Below are positions 34,593-43,020 of a DNA stretch of 64,000 nucleotides, piece by piece. The notes beneath the pieces were generated by a model, which was given only the letters and a program-made list of their open reading frames with translations, searched no databases and had not been told where the DNA came from. Within the stretch, counting starts at the first letter, position 1, and every line of letters starts with the position of its first letter. The translations under genes were made by a program, and so were the position numbers. The DNA comes from Yoonia vestfoldensis DSM 16212 (GTDB taxonomy: Bacteria > Pseudomonadota > Alphaproteobacteria > Rhodobacterales > Rhodobacteraceae): positions 124,001 through 188,000 of the forward strand of contig NZ_KB907976.1 of NCBI RefSeq assembly GCF_000382265.1, given 5' to 3'.

Positions 34593-36019
34593 TTTTCAAG
34601 GCGTCGGCACTCAAGCGTATTTCGGTCAACCTGCTCCCCTTCAGCGACGCGGTCAGCGATGACCTGCCGCTGGGCCAGCTGTTGCGCCTGTCGCTGTTCC
34701 AGGTGTCGGTGGGCATGGCGGCCGTGATGCTGCTGGGCACGCTGAACCGTGTCATGATCGTTGAACTGAACATCGCCTCGACGCTTGTGGCGATGATGAT
34801 CGCCATTCCGGTGCTGGTCGCACCCTTCCGCGCACTGGTGGGGTTCCGGTCCGACAATTACCGTTCCGCCATTGGCTGGAAGCGTATTCCCTACCTCTGG
34901 TTCGGGACGATGTGGCAGTTCGGTGGCCTTGCCATCATGCCGATGGCGTTGCTGGTATTGTCCGGCGATCGGACGCTTGATGTCGATTGGGCCGGCTATG
35001 TCGGTGCGGGCCTTGCGTTTTTGTTGACCGGCATCGGGATGCATATGACGCAGACCGCCGGTCTGGCGCTGGCCGCCGACCGCGCGACCGAGGAAACGCG
35101 GCCCAAGGTCGTCGCCCTGCTTTACGTCATGAACCTTGTGGGCATGGCCTTTGCCGCGCTGATCATCGGCGCGCTGTTGCGCGATTACAGCGCCTTGCGG
35201 TTGGTGCAGGTCGTGCAGGGCACGGCCGTCATCACGCTGCTGCTGAACCTGATCGCGCTCTGGAAACAGGAACGCGTCACCCCCATGACCAAGGCCCAAC
35301 GCGAAGAACCCGGCCCGACCTTCCGCGATGCATGGGCTGATCTGGCCAAAGGCGGTGATGCCGGCCGTCTGCTCGCGGTCGTGTTTCTTGGGACGATGGC
35401 CTTCAACATGCAGGACGTGCTGCTCGAACCCTATGGCGGCGAGATCCTTGGCCTGTCTGTCTCTGCCACGACGTTGCTGACGGCGATGTGGGCCTGCGGC
35501 GCACTGGTCGGTTTCGCGGTCGCCGCGCGCTGGCTTGCGCGGGGCGATGATCCGTTCCGGATGTGCGCGCGCGGCATCTTGGCCGGTGTCGTGGCCTTCT
35601 GCGCTGTGATCTTTGCCGCGCCCGTCGGTTCGTCCGCCTTGTTCTATCTGGGTGCCGGTCTGATCGGTTTCGGTTCCGGCCTGTTCGGAGTGTCCACCCT
35701 GACCGCCGCGATGACCATGCCGACCATTGGTCGCGCCGGTCGCGGTCTGGCCCTTGGCGCCTGGGGGGCTGCACAAGCCACCGGTGCCGGGCTGTCCATC
35801 TTTATCGGGGGCACCCTGCGTGACCTTGTAAACCATGCCGCCGGGAACGGCACCTTGGGAGAGGCGCTCGCCACGCCTGCCACGGGGTATTCGGTCGTCT
35901 ATCATACCGAAATCGCCCTTTTGTTCATCACCCTGATTGTGCTGGGGCCGCTTGTGCGGTTGCAGCCGATAACCTCACGGGGGTCTGCCAAGCTGGAATT
36001 GTCAGACTTCCCGACCTGA
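34589..36019 (+). CDS. lhaA: Light-harvesting 1 assembly protein LhaA (PucC family)
   Basis: LhaA belongs to the PucC/BCD family of MFS-related membrane proteins that assist LH1 assembly and pigment delivery. The 476-aa protein has about 12 hydrophobic segments and the family sequences LGTLNRVMIVELN, FRALVGFRSDNYRSAIGWKRIPYLW, MHMTQTAGLALAADRATEETRPKVV, and NMQDVLLEPYGGE. It is located between bchM and puhA as in most purple bacteria. Confidence 0.95.
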   Translation: MIFKASALKRISVNLLPFSDAVSDDLPLGQLLRLSLFQVSVGMAAVMLLGTLNRVMIVELNIASTLVAMMIAIPVLVAPFRALVGFRSDNYRSAIGWKRIPYLWFGTMWQFGGLAIMPMALLVLSGDRTLDVDWAGYVGAGLAFLLTGIGMHMTQTAGLALAADRATEETRPKVVALLYVMNLVGMAFAALIIGALLRDYSALRLVQVVQGTAVITLLLNLIALWKQERVTPMTKAQREEPGPTFRDAWADLAKGGDAGRLLAVVFLGTMAFNMQDVLLEPYGGEILGLSVSATTLLTAMWACGALVGFAVAARWLARGDDPFRMCARGILAGVVAFCAVIFAAPVGSSALFYLGAGLIGFGSGLFGVSTLTAAMTMPTIGRAGRGLALGAWGAAQATGAGLSIFIGGTLRDLVNHAAGNGTLGEALATPATGYSVVYHTEIALLFITLIVLGPLVRLQPITSRGSAKLELSDFPT

Positions 36020-36038
36020 AAGCCGAAAGGACCACACC

Positions 36039-36812
36039 ATGGTTGGCAACACATTCTTTGGAAACTTCGATCTGGCGAGCGCAGCAATCTGGCTTTTCTG
36101 GATCTTCTTTGCCGGACTGATCTACTACCTTCAGACCGAGAACATGCGCGAAGGCTATCCGCTGGTCGATGAAGAAGGAAAAGCCGCGCCGAACCAGGGG
36201 TTGTTCCCGGTCCCTTCCGACAAGACATTCCACCTGCGCGATGGTCGTGGCGAGCTTGCAGTGCCAAGCGGTCAGCGCGGTGATCGTCCCGATCTGGCGC
36301 TGGTGCAATCGTCCCGCGCGGCGGGTTCGCCCTATATTCCGACCGGTGACCCGATGATGGACGGTGTCGGCCCGGCGTCCTGGGCTCCACGGCGCGACAC
36401 ACCCGAACTCGATGCTCATGGCCATGCCAAGATCAAACCAATGTCGCAATTGTCCGACTTCATCCTGTCCGCAGGGCGCGATCCGCGCGGCAAGGTTGTC
36501 GTGGGCGGTGATGGTGAAATCGTCGGACGGGTGACCGACATGTGGGTCGACGTGCCTGAATCGCTGGTGCGTTTCCTGACTGTCGATTTGAACCCCGAAG
36601 GCAGCGGCAAAACCCGCCTGATCCCGATCAACATGGCACGGATCAAGGGGGATCGCGTCGTCGTCCGGTCGCTTTATGCGCATAACTGGGACAGCATTCC
36701 CGTGACCAAGTCACCTGATCTGGTCACCCTGCTCGAAGAAGAAAAGATCATGGGCTACTTCGCCGGTGGCACGCTTTACGCGTCGGCCGAGCGTCTGGAA
36801 CCTGCTCTGTAA
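36039..36812 (+). CDS. puhA: Photosynthetic reaction centre H subunit
   Basis: The H subunit caps the cytoplasmic face of the reaction centre and shapes the QB proton path. The 257-aa protein has one N-terminal span (ASAAIWLFWIFFAGLIYYLQ, about residues 13-32) followed by ENMREGYPLVDE. A PRC-barrel domain follows (VVGGDGEIVGRVTDMWVDVPESLVRFLTVDL). The C-terminal PDLVTLLEEEKIMGYFAGGTLYA is conserved. The L and M genes (puf) are not in the window. Confidence 0.97.
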   Translation: MVGNTFFGNFDLASAAIWLFWIFFAGLIYYLQTENMREGYPLVDEEGKAAPNQGLFPVPSDKTFHLRDGRGELAVPSGQRGDRPDLALVQSSRAAGSPYIPTGDPMMDGVGPASWAPRRDTPELDAHGHAKIKPMSQLSDFILSAGRDPRGKVVVGGDGEIVGRVTDMWVDVPESLVRFLTVDLNPEGSGKTRLIPINMARIKGDRVVVRSLYAHNWDSIPVTKSPDLVTLLEEEKIMGYFAGGTLYASAERLEPAL

Positions 36813-36865
36813 ACAAGTCCGGCCCCGGCTCGCCACCGGGGTCCACCAACCTGAGGGAACATAAA

Positions 36866-37504
36866 ATGAGCCACGACGATTTCGCAGTTGAACCTATCCC
36901 AGGGCTGCCTGAAAAGCTGCCCGCCGACGAATACATCATCTGGCAGGGATCGCCCGACCACAACGCCCTCGCGCGCGAGGCTTTGTCGCTGCGCTGGGTG
37001 GCAGGCTACTTTGTCCTGCTGACGATCTGGCGCGTCGGCGCATCTTCGGCGGATTATCCGCTGGGTGTGTCGGTGATGCATGGCGTCCCCTTCGTGATCG
37101 CGGGTCTTGTCGCTTGCGGTCTGCTGTATCTGATCGCCTATGTGCAGGCGCGTGCCACGATCTACACGCTGACGAACAAGCGCGTGGCGATGCGCATCGG
37201 TGCGGCGCTGACCATGACGCTGAACCTGCCCTATACATGGATCGGCACTGCCAAGCTTGACCTGCGCTCCGGGGGCACGGGCACGCTGGCCTTTGAACTT
37301 ATCGGTGATACACGGGTATCCTATCTGATGACCTGGCCGCATGTCCGGCCTTGGTACATGTCGCGGACCCAACCTGCCCTGCGCTGCATTCCCGATGCTG
37401 AAAACGTCGCGCGCATGTTTGCAACGGCGGCGGAAACACGCATTTCCCAGCCGATTGTCGCGCGTGTTCAACCAGATGGCGGCAACGCCGTCGCAGCGGA
37501 GTAA
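36866..37504 (+). CDS. puhB: Photosynthetic complex assembly protein PuhB
   Basis: PuhB helps reaction-centre assembly. The 212-aa membrane protein starts with MSHDDFAVEPIPGLPEKLP, then WQGSPDHNALAREALSLRWVAGYF. Two to three hydrophobic spans lie between residues 45 and 95. A bacterial PH-like domain follows (ATIYTLTNKRVAMRIGAALTM, LAFELIGDTRVSYLMTWPHVRPW). It lies between puhA and puhC, 6 bp from the latter. Confidence 0.93.
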   Translation: MSHDDFAVEPIPGLPEKLPADEYIIWQGSPDHNALAREALSLRWVAGYFVLLTIWRVGASSADYPLGVSVMHGVPFVIAGLVACGLLYLIAYVQARATIYTLTNKRVAMRIGAALTMTLNLPYTWIGTAKLDLRSGGTGTLAFELIGDTRVSYLMTWPHVRPWYMSRTQPALRCIPDAENVARMFATAAETRISQPIVARVQPDGGNAVAAE

Positions 37505-37510
37505 TCGACA

Positions 37511-37987
37511 ATGTCAGAGCTCGTTCAATTTGCGAAACTTCAGCGGCAAATGCGCGCCGATCCCGGCGAGATGGTGCCAAAGCGCCTCGCGTTCACGATG
37601 TTTGCACTGATGTTTCTTTGTGTGGCGCTGGTCGCTTATGCAAAGGAAAACGACGTGCCGAAAGTCGGCGTTCTTGTCGAGGCACCGATTGTCGATCAGC
37701 TCGAGATTGTCGTGACCGGCGACCGTGTTGGCGTCTATACTGTGCATGACACCGACGGAAACCTGTTAGTGACGTCATCGGATCATCTGGCCGGATTTAT
37801 CGGCGTCATCGGGCGCGTGATCGAACGCGACAGAAAGGTCAGTGGCGTCACGGGCAACCCGTCAATGATGGTCGTGCGCCGCGACAACGGCAACATTTCG
37901 ATCATCGACGACAGCGTCGGTCTGACCGTCGAACTGATCGGTTATGGCAAAGACAACGTTGCAGCTTTTGCCAAGCTGCTGGACTGA
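37511..37987 (+). CDS. puhC: Photosynthetic complex assembly protein PuhC
   Basis: PuhC is a single-span protein required for efficient assembly of the RC-LH1 core. The 158-aa protein has a cytoplasmic stub, one membrane segment (FTMFALMFLCVALVAYA, about residues 29-45), and a periplasmic beta-rich domain (EIVVTGDRVGVYTVHDTDG, then GFIGVIGRVIERDRK). Length, topology and position after puhB support the call. Confidence 0.9.
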   Translation: MSELVQFAKLQRQMRADPGEMVPKRLAFTMFALMFLCVALVAYAKENDVPKVGVLVEAPIVDQLEIVVTGDRVGVYTVHDTDGNLLVTSSDHLAGFIGVIGRVIERDRKVSGVTGNPSMMVVRRDNGNISIIDDSVGLTVELIGYGKDNVAAFAKLLD

Positions 37988-38038
37988 AACTGCGGGCAGG
38001 CTAGCCCCCTGCGCGCGATGATGTGAAAGGGAACTCAC

Positions 38039-38335
38039 ATGGGACTATTTTTGAGAGAGACGGAAACCGCGCCTTGCACGGTGACCATTTCGCACCGCTT
38101 CGAGGAACTGTCGGCGCATGTCCGGCTGGACAACGGCGCTGTGATCTATCCGGGGGATACCGTGCAGGTGCAGGGGCCGGAAATCATGGCCGCCTTCGGT
38201 GAACTGATCGAGGAAAAGCGCACCGCTGTCATCACACGTGCCAGCAAGATCGAACAGCTCTGGACCCGCGCGACGGGCGATTTCGAATTCATGGAACTCT
38301 GCGAGTTTTCCTTTAGCGACGAGGTGCTGTCATGA
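38039..38335 (+). CDS. Small unassigned photosynthesis-cluster protein between puhC and acsF
   Basis: The 98-aa protein (MGLFLRETETAPCTVTISHRFEELSAHVRL..., ending in LCEFSFSDEVLS) is soluble and acidic, with two cysteines. It has a beta-rich middle (GAVIYPGDTVQVQGPEI) and a helical stretch near RTAVITRASKIEQLW. A good ribosome-binding site (AAAGGGAA) precedes the ATG, and its TGA overlaps the acsF ATG (ATGA), so it is surely translated with acsF. I recognise no domain. The location suggests a role in cyclase function or core-complex assembly, which is inference. Confidence 0.85.
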   Translation: MGLFLRETETAPCTVTISHRFEELSAHVRLDNGAVIYPGDTVQVQGPEIMAAFGELIEEKRTAVITRASKIEQLWTRATGDFEFMELCEFSFSDEVLS

Positions 38336-39450
38336 ACATGCATTCATCCACTGCCGCCACCGCCGAAGAGGCGATTGCCGCACAAGAGGCCCTGCCACCG
38401 CTGACCAACGAAGAAGCGACCAAGGTCGCGATGTCCAATACGCTGCTGACACCACGGTTCTACACCACCGATTTCGCCGAAATGGATGCGATCGACGTGA
38501 CGCCCGTGCGCAAGGATTGGGACGCGCTGATCGGTCAGATGAAGGCCGACCCCAACAAGGGGCATTTTCGCAAGAATGAAGACTGGGATCACGTCGATTG
38601 GGACGGCATGGAGCCCAAGCTGAAAAAGGAATTCATCGATTTCCTGATCTCGTCCTGCACGGCTGAATTCTCGGGCTGCGTGCTCTATAAGGAAATGAAA
38701 CGCCGCGGGTCGAACAAGGACATCACCGAATTGTTCCAGCTGATGGCGCGGGACGAGGCCCGCCATGCCGGTTTCATCAATGATGCCCTGCGCGAGGCCG
38801 GGATCGCCGTGAACCTCGGGTTTTTGACGCAAGCCAAGAAATATACCTATTTCCGGCCCAAATTCATCTATTACGCGACATATCTGTCAGAAAAGATCGG
38901 CTATGCGCGCTATATCACGATCTATCGCCACCTTGAGGCGCATCCCGAATACAGGTTCCATCCGATCTTCAAATGGTTCCGTGAATGGTGCAACGACGAG
39001 TTTTCGCATGGCGAGGCGTTTGCCCTGCTGCTGAAAACCGACCCGAAGTTGACCGAAAGCCGCATGAACAAGCTGTGGATCAAATTCTTCCTGACGGCGG
39101 TGTTTTCCACCATGTGGGTGCGCGACCACCAGCGCCCTGAATTCCACAAGGCGCTGGGCGTCGACCCCGCCTGGTACGGGCAGGAAGTGTTCCGCAAGAC
39201 ATCCGACATTTCGCGTCAGGTGTTCCCGATGGTGCTGGATATCGACCACCCGCGCTGGATTCCTGCGCTGAACCGGATGCAGGACGCCAATGTGCAGATC
39301 GCGGCAGGGCGCAAGCAGGGCGGTGTCGGCGGGTGGATGAAACGGATGGCCGGATCGGCCAAGGCGGCGACGGCCTTTGTCGCGCTGCTTACCATCCCGG
39401 TCGTGAAAAGCGACGTTCCGGAAAGCCCCATCATGGCCCCGGCCTACTGA
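38332..39450 (+). CDS. acsF: Aerobic Mg-protoporphyrin IX monomethyl ester oxidative cyclase AcsF
   Basis: AcsF is the oxygen-dependent di-iron cyclase that forms the isocyclic ring of protochlorophyllide. The 372-aa protein has the expected carboxylate-histidine ligand helices: SCTAEFSGCVLYKEMKRR, then MARDEARHAGFINDAL with its ExxH-type motif, and WCNDEFSHGEAFALLLK. No anaerobic cyclase (bchE) is present in this window, in keeping with an aerobic lifestyle. The start overlaps the small gene before it. Confidence 0.96.
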   Translation: MNMHSSTAATAEEAIAAQEALPPLTNEEATKVAMSNTLLTPRFYTTDFAEMDAIDVTPVRKDWDALIGQMKADPNKGHFRKNEDWDHVDWDGMEPKLKKEFIDFLISSCTAEFSGCVLYKEMKRRGSNKDITELFQLMARDEARHAGFINDALREAGIAVNLGFLTQAKKYTYFRPKFIYYATYLSEKIGYARYITIYRHLEAHPEYRFHPIFKWFREWCNDEFSHGEAFALLLKTDPKLTESRMNKLWIKFFLTAVFSTMWVRDHQRPEFHKALGVDPAWYGQEVFRKTSDISRQVFPMVLDIDHPRWIPALNRMQDANVQIAAGRKQGGVGGWMKRMAGSAKAATAFVALLTIPVVKSDVPESPIMAPAY

Positions 39451-39480
39451 TGGCGTGGACGGTTTCCATCCTGAAAACCG

Positions 39481-39528
39481 GTGGAGGCGCTGCCTCCACA
39501 CCTCCGGGATATTTGTGCTCGGAAGATG
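39481..39528 (+). repeat. Hairpin plus GATATTT-GCTCGGAAGATG intergenic element, copy 1
   Basis: The acsF-puhE gap holds a perfect hairpin (GTGGAGGC, loop GCT, GCCTCCAC; 39481-39499). It is followed by CCTCCGG, GATATTT and GCTCGGAAGATG (39501-39528). The last three blocks recur in the same order at 63868-63899, so this is a dispersed intergenic element. The GGAAGATG end lies just before the puhE ATG and may supply its ribosome-binding site. Confidence 0.6.
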
Positions 39529-39532
39529 AAAC

Positions 39533-40318
39533 ATGACCGGCGCGGTGATAGCCATCATCGCGGCGATCTTTCTTTGGTGGTTTTCCACCGGGATAATCCT
39601 GCTTGCGGTGCGCAAAGCCGACCGCAGCGGGTTTCATCTGGAGACCGTTCTGGCGGGTCTGCCGCTGCTGATCGTGGGTGTTTGGGCCGTCGCGATGTCC
39701 TTGACACGGACCGACGTGGCGGGCGTCTATATGGGGTTTCTCGGGGCGCTGGCCATCTGGGGCTGGATCGAGCTTGCGTTTCTCGCGGGTATCGTGACAG
39801 GCCCGGTGCGCGATGCCTGCCTTCCTGGCCTGTCGGGCAAGCCGCGTTTCTTTCGCGCCTTTGGGACGGTTGCCCACCACGAGTTGCTGTTGACTGTGGG
39901 GCTTTTGGGGCTGGTTCTGGCCTCTGGCGGGGCGGACAACCGGATGGCGGTGGCGACCTATCTGATCCTGTATCTTGCCCGTATCTTTGCCAAGCTGAAC
40001 CTCTTCTTCGGGGTGCCACGGATCAATATGGAATTCGTGCCGCAACGCCTGGCGCATCTCAAAAGCTATTTCCGGCGTGGTCCGGTGACACTGGCCTTTC
40101 CGGTTGCCATCACCGCGCTGACGGCGTTGCTTGCGGTCTGCACAGAGCGGCTTTGGTTCGCAGGGTCTGATGCGACCATCGTGGGCTATGGTCTGTTGAC
40201 CGCGCTGGCAGCACTTGCCCTTCTCGAACACTGGTTGATGGTGATCCCTCTGCCTGATGCGAAACTCTGGCGTTGGATGTTGCCCGCGCCCAAAACGATG
40301 CCCAAAGAAGAAAGATAA
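39533..40318 (+). CDS. puhE: PuhE-family photosynthetic complex assembly protein
   Basis: PuhE modulates core-complex levels in Rhodobacter; the molecular role is not clear. The 261-aa polytopic protein has about seven hydrophobic segments, starting with [19 protein letters not shown]. It shows the family segments [25 protein letters not shown] and [11 protein letters not shown]. It sits between acsF and hemA as in other purple bacteria. Confidence 0.88.
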   Translation: MTGAVIAIIAAIFLWWFSTGIILLAVRKADRSGFHLETVLAGLPLLIVGVWAVAMSLTRTDVAGVYMGFLGALAIWGWIELAFLAGIVTGPVRDACLPGLSGKPRFFRAFGTVAHHELLLTVGLLGLVLASGGADNRMAVATYLILYLARIFAKLNLFFGVPRINMEFVPQRLAHLKSYFRRGPVTLAFPVAITALTALLAVCTERLWFAGSDATIVGYGLLTALAALALLEHWLMVIPLPDAKLWRWMLPAPKTMPKEER

Positions 40319-40323
40319 GACCG

Positions 40324-41541
40324 ATGGATTTTGACGCCCTTTTCAATGTGCAGCTCGACCAGCTCAAGGCCGATGGCAACTATCGTTACTTTGCCGAACT
40401 GGAACGCCAGTGCGGCAAGTTTCCGCGCGCGGCCAACCACGCAGCCGATGGTGCCGTGCGGGATGTGACGGTCTGGTGTTCGAACGATTACCTTGGCATG
40501 GGGCAGCATCCTGCGGTGATCGGTGCGATGTGCGAAGCGGTGCAGCGCACCGGCACCGGATCGGGTGGCACCCGCAACATCAGCGGCACCAACCACGATC
40601 ATCTGTTGCTGGAACGCGAACTGGCCGATCTGCACGGAAAGGAAGCGGCGTTGTTGTTCACATCGGGCTATGTGTCCAACTGGGCGGCGCTGTCGACCCT
40701 GGGCAGTCGGTTGGAAAACTGCGTGATCCTGTCGGATGCGGGCAACCATGCGTCGATGATCGAAGGCATCCGTCATTCGCGCGCGCAAAAGGTGATCTGG
40801 AAACACAACGACTATCGCGATCTGGAAATGAAGCTGCGCGCCTTGCCCGCAGATGTCCCCAAGATCGTCGCCTTTGAAAGCGTCTATTCGATGGACGGCG
40901 ATATCGCCCCCATCCGGCAGATCGTCGAAGTTGCCGAGAAATACGGCGCCATGACCTATCTGGACGAAGTCCATGCCGTCGGCATGTATGGTCCGCGCGG
41001 CGGCGGTGTGAGCGAACGCGAGGGTCTGGCCGACAGGATCACCCTGATCGAAGGCACGCTGGGCAAGGCCTTTGGCGTGGTCGGTGGCTATATCACCGGA
41101 TCAGCCGCCCTGTGCGATTTCATCCGCAGCTTTGCGTCCGGGTTCATCTTTACCACCGCATTGCCGCCAGCCGTCGCGGCGGCGGCGCGGACGTCGATCG
41201 CCTATCTCAAGGAATCAGAGATGGAACGTGCCCGCCAGCGCCGGCAGGTCGCGCGTCTGCGCGCTGCACTGGACCGCGAAGGCATTCCGCACATGCATAA
41301 CGACAGCCATATCGTGCCGGTTCTGATCAAGGACCCGGTCAAGACCCGGATGCTGGCCGATTACCTGATGCGGGAATGGGATATCTACGTGCAGCCGATC
41401 AACTATCCCACGGTGCCTAAGGGCACGGAAAGACTGCGTTTTACGCCATCGCCGTTGCATTCTGACGAAGATATCGACCACCTGATCAATGCGCTGCGGG
41501 TGTTATGGAAACAATGTGCATTGGCCCATGCCGTCGCCTGA
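40324..41541 (+). CDS. hemA: 5-aminolevulinate synthase
   Basis: HemA condenses glycine and succinyl-CoA to 5-aminolevulinate, the entry to tetrapyrroles. From the ATG at 40324 ([20 protein letters not shown]) the protein is 405 aa. It has the glycine-rich [36 protein letters not shown] with the PLP-contacting Asp, and the Schiff-base lysine in [15 protein letters not shown]. It lies 5 bp after puhE, tying precursor supply to the photosynthesis operon. Confidence 0.96.
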   Translation: MDFDALFNVQLDQLKADGNYRYFAELERQCGKFPRAANHAADGAVRDVTVWCSNDYLGMGQHPAVIGAMCEAVQRTGTGSGGTRNISGTNHDHLLLERELADLHGKEAALLFTSGYVSNWAALSTLGSRLENCVILSDAGNHASMIEGIRHSRAQKVIWKHNDYRDLEMKLRALPADVPKIVAFESVYSMDGDIAPIRQIVEVAEKYGAMTYLDEVHAVGMYGPRGGGVSEREGLADRITLIEGTLGKAFGVVGGYITGSAALCDFIRSFASGFIFTTALPPAVAAAARTSIAYLKESEMERARQRRQVARLRAALDREGIPHMHNDSHIVPVLIKDPVKTRMLADYLMREWDIYVQPINYPTVPKGTERLRFTPSPLHSDEDIDHLINALRVLWKQCALAHAVA

Positions 41542-41652
41542 AAATCTTCACACATTCTTTTGTATGCGGGGGTAGACCGATGCACAGGATGCATTACCTT
41601 GCACCTCGACTGGGGCAACGGTCACAGAATCAGATCGAAAAGGAATACGATC

Positions 41653-42129
41653 ATGAAAAAGTTCACAATCGCCGCAGCGTTCGCCGTTCTGGCCGCGCCG
41701 GCTTTCGCGCAAGATCTCACGCCAACACTTGGTGATGTCGCCAGGGGCGAAGAGCAATTCAACCGTCAGTGCGTGGCTTGCCACATCGTCGCTGACGCTG
41801 ACGGCAATGTTCTTGCCGGCCGCAACTCTCGCACAGGGCCGAACCAGTATGGTCTGATCGGCAGGCTGATTGGCACTGATCCCGAATTCGGCAACTACAG
41901 CGACGGGCTTGTCGCGCTTGGTGAGGCCGGCGAAATCTGGAACGAGGAAAACTTTGTCGGCTACGTACAGGACCCGACAGGCTGGATCCGCGAAAAGCTC
42001 GAGGATCGCCGCGCCCGTGGCCGGATGGCGTATCAGGTCCGCGCAGAAGAGGATGCTTATGACCTCTACGCCTACCTCGCGACGTTCTCTGACCTGGAAG
42101 CAAGCGCAGAAGAGACAGTGACCCAGTAA
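41653..42129 (+). CDS. cycA: Cytochrome c2-type periplasmic cytochrome
   Basis: This soluble c-type cytochrome is a likely electron carrier between the bc1 complex and the reaction centre. The 158-aa precursor has a signal peptide cleaved after AAPAFA (about residue 19). The heme motif CVACH is at residues 40-44, and GPNQYGLIGRLIG and a sixth-ligand methionine candidate Met125 (RGRMAYQV) match cytochrome c2. An acidic tail follows. It is 111 bp after hemA and is followed by a strong terminator. Another c-type class cannot be fully excluded. Confidence 0.88.
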   Translation: MKKFTIAAAFAVLAAPAFAQDLTPTLGDVARGEEQFNRQCVACHIVADADGNVLAGRNSRTGPNQYGLIGRLIGTDPEFGNYSDGLVALGEAGEIWNEENFVGYVQDPTGWIREKLEDRRARGRMAYQVRAEEDAYDLYAYLATFSDLEASAEETVTQ

Positions 42130-42152
42130 CACCGGGCACTTGACTGATCACA

Positions 42153-42184
42153 AAAGGCTGTCAGCGAAAGCTGGCAGCCTTTTT
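42153..42184. terminator. Rho-independent terminator between cycA and bchO
   Basis: An 11-bp stem (AGGCTGTCAGC with GCTGGCAGCCT, one G-T pair) with a GAAA loop is followed by TTTT and preceded by AAAA. It can therefore end both the plus-strand cycA transcript and the minus-strand bchO transcript. Confidence 0.85.
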
Positions 42185-43020
42185 CAGTTTGCTCTGGTCA
42201 GACCCGCGATCAGGGCTGCGTCTTCTTCATGGGCCAGATGACCGAGACCCGCCAGTTCGGTCAGGCGCGCCTGTGGCAGGCGCGCGGCGGCTGTACGGCT
42301 TACGGATGGCGGCACAGCCTTGTCGTCAGATCCGGTGATCAGATGAACGGGCACGGTGATCTGCGGCAGGCGGGCCAGCAACGCGTCCAGCGTCCATTGC
42401 GCCATCATCGAAAGCGTCCCGTCAATATGGGCCCGGTCGGTGATCAGCCGATAATACAGGTCGATCCCGGCATCGTCGAGCGTTGAACCCGTTCCCTTGA
42501 TCAGGTTGCGGATCGTGGTGCGGCTGCTGGTGGCCGTCACGATGCTGGCGCTGAAAGGTGTGGCAGCCAGTGCCTTGGCCATGACAGGAAACAACAGGCC
42601 CGCGACGCCCTTGAAATTGCTGAGCGCTGCGTTGACCAAGACGATCTCGGCGGGCCGTAATCCCAGTTCCCAAAGCCGCAGGGCAATCGCGCCACCCGCC
42701 GAATGGCCTAGGATGATCGCGGGGTTCCAGCCTTCGGCACGACACAGCGACAGGATATCCTCGGCCATGTGATCCAGGCCGCAGCGTTGGCGCGCGCCCA
42801 TCTGCGTGAACCCCTGGCCGGGAAGGTCGATTGCCACGACGCGATGCGTCTGCATCAGGATCGGGAAAAGGTGCCGGAAACTTTGCGTGGCGCCACCGGC
42901 TCCGTGGATCAGCAGGATCAGCGGGCCGGTTCCGGCCTCTTGCACATGCCAGCGATGCGGGCGGTGCAGGATCTGGCGGGAATGGTCTGACAGCGGCCAG
43001 TCGTGCGGAGGCCAGCGCAT
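42184..43020 (-). CDS. bchO: Magnesium chelatase-associated alpha/beta hydrolase BchO
   Basis: BchO accompanies bchID in purple bacteria; its exact role in Mg-chelation is not established. The 278-aa protein has an alpha/beta hydrolase fold: LLIHGAGGATQSFRHLFPI (oxyanion-hole region), VAIDLPGQGFTQ, nucleophile elbow ILGHSAGGAIALRLW, a late Asp in VHLITGSDDKAVP, and His in LAGLGHLAHEE. It overlaps the bchD stop by one base and ends at the shared terminator. Confidence 0.92.
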   Translation of the reverse strand: MRWPPHDWPLSDHSRQILHRPHRWHVQEAGTGPLILLIHGAGGATQSFRHLFPILMQTHRVVAIDLPGQGFTQMGARQRCGLDHMAEDILSLCRAEGWNPAIILGHSAGGAIALRLWELGLRPAEIVLVNAALSNFKGVAGLLFPVMAKALAATPFSASIVTATSSRTTIRNLIKGTGSTLDDAGIDLYYRLITDRAHIDGTLSMMAQWTLDALLARLPQITVPVHLITGSDDKAVPPSVSRTAAARLPQARLTELAGLGHLAHEEDAALIAGLTRAN

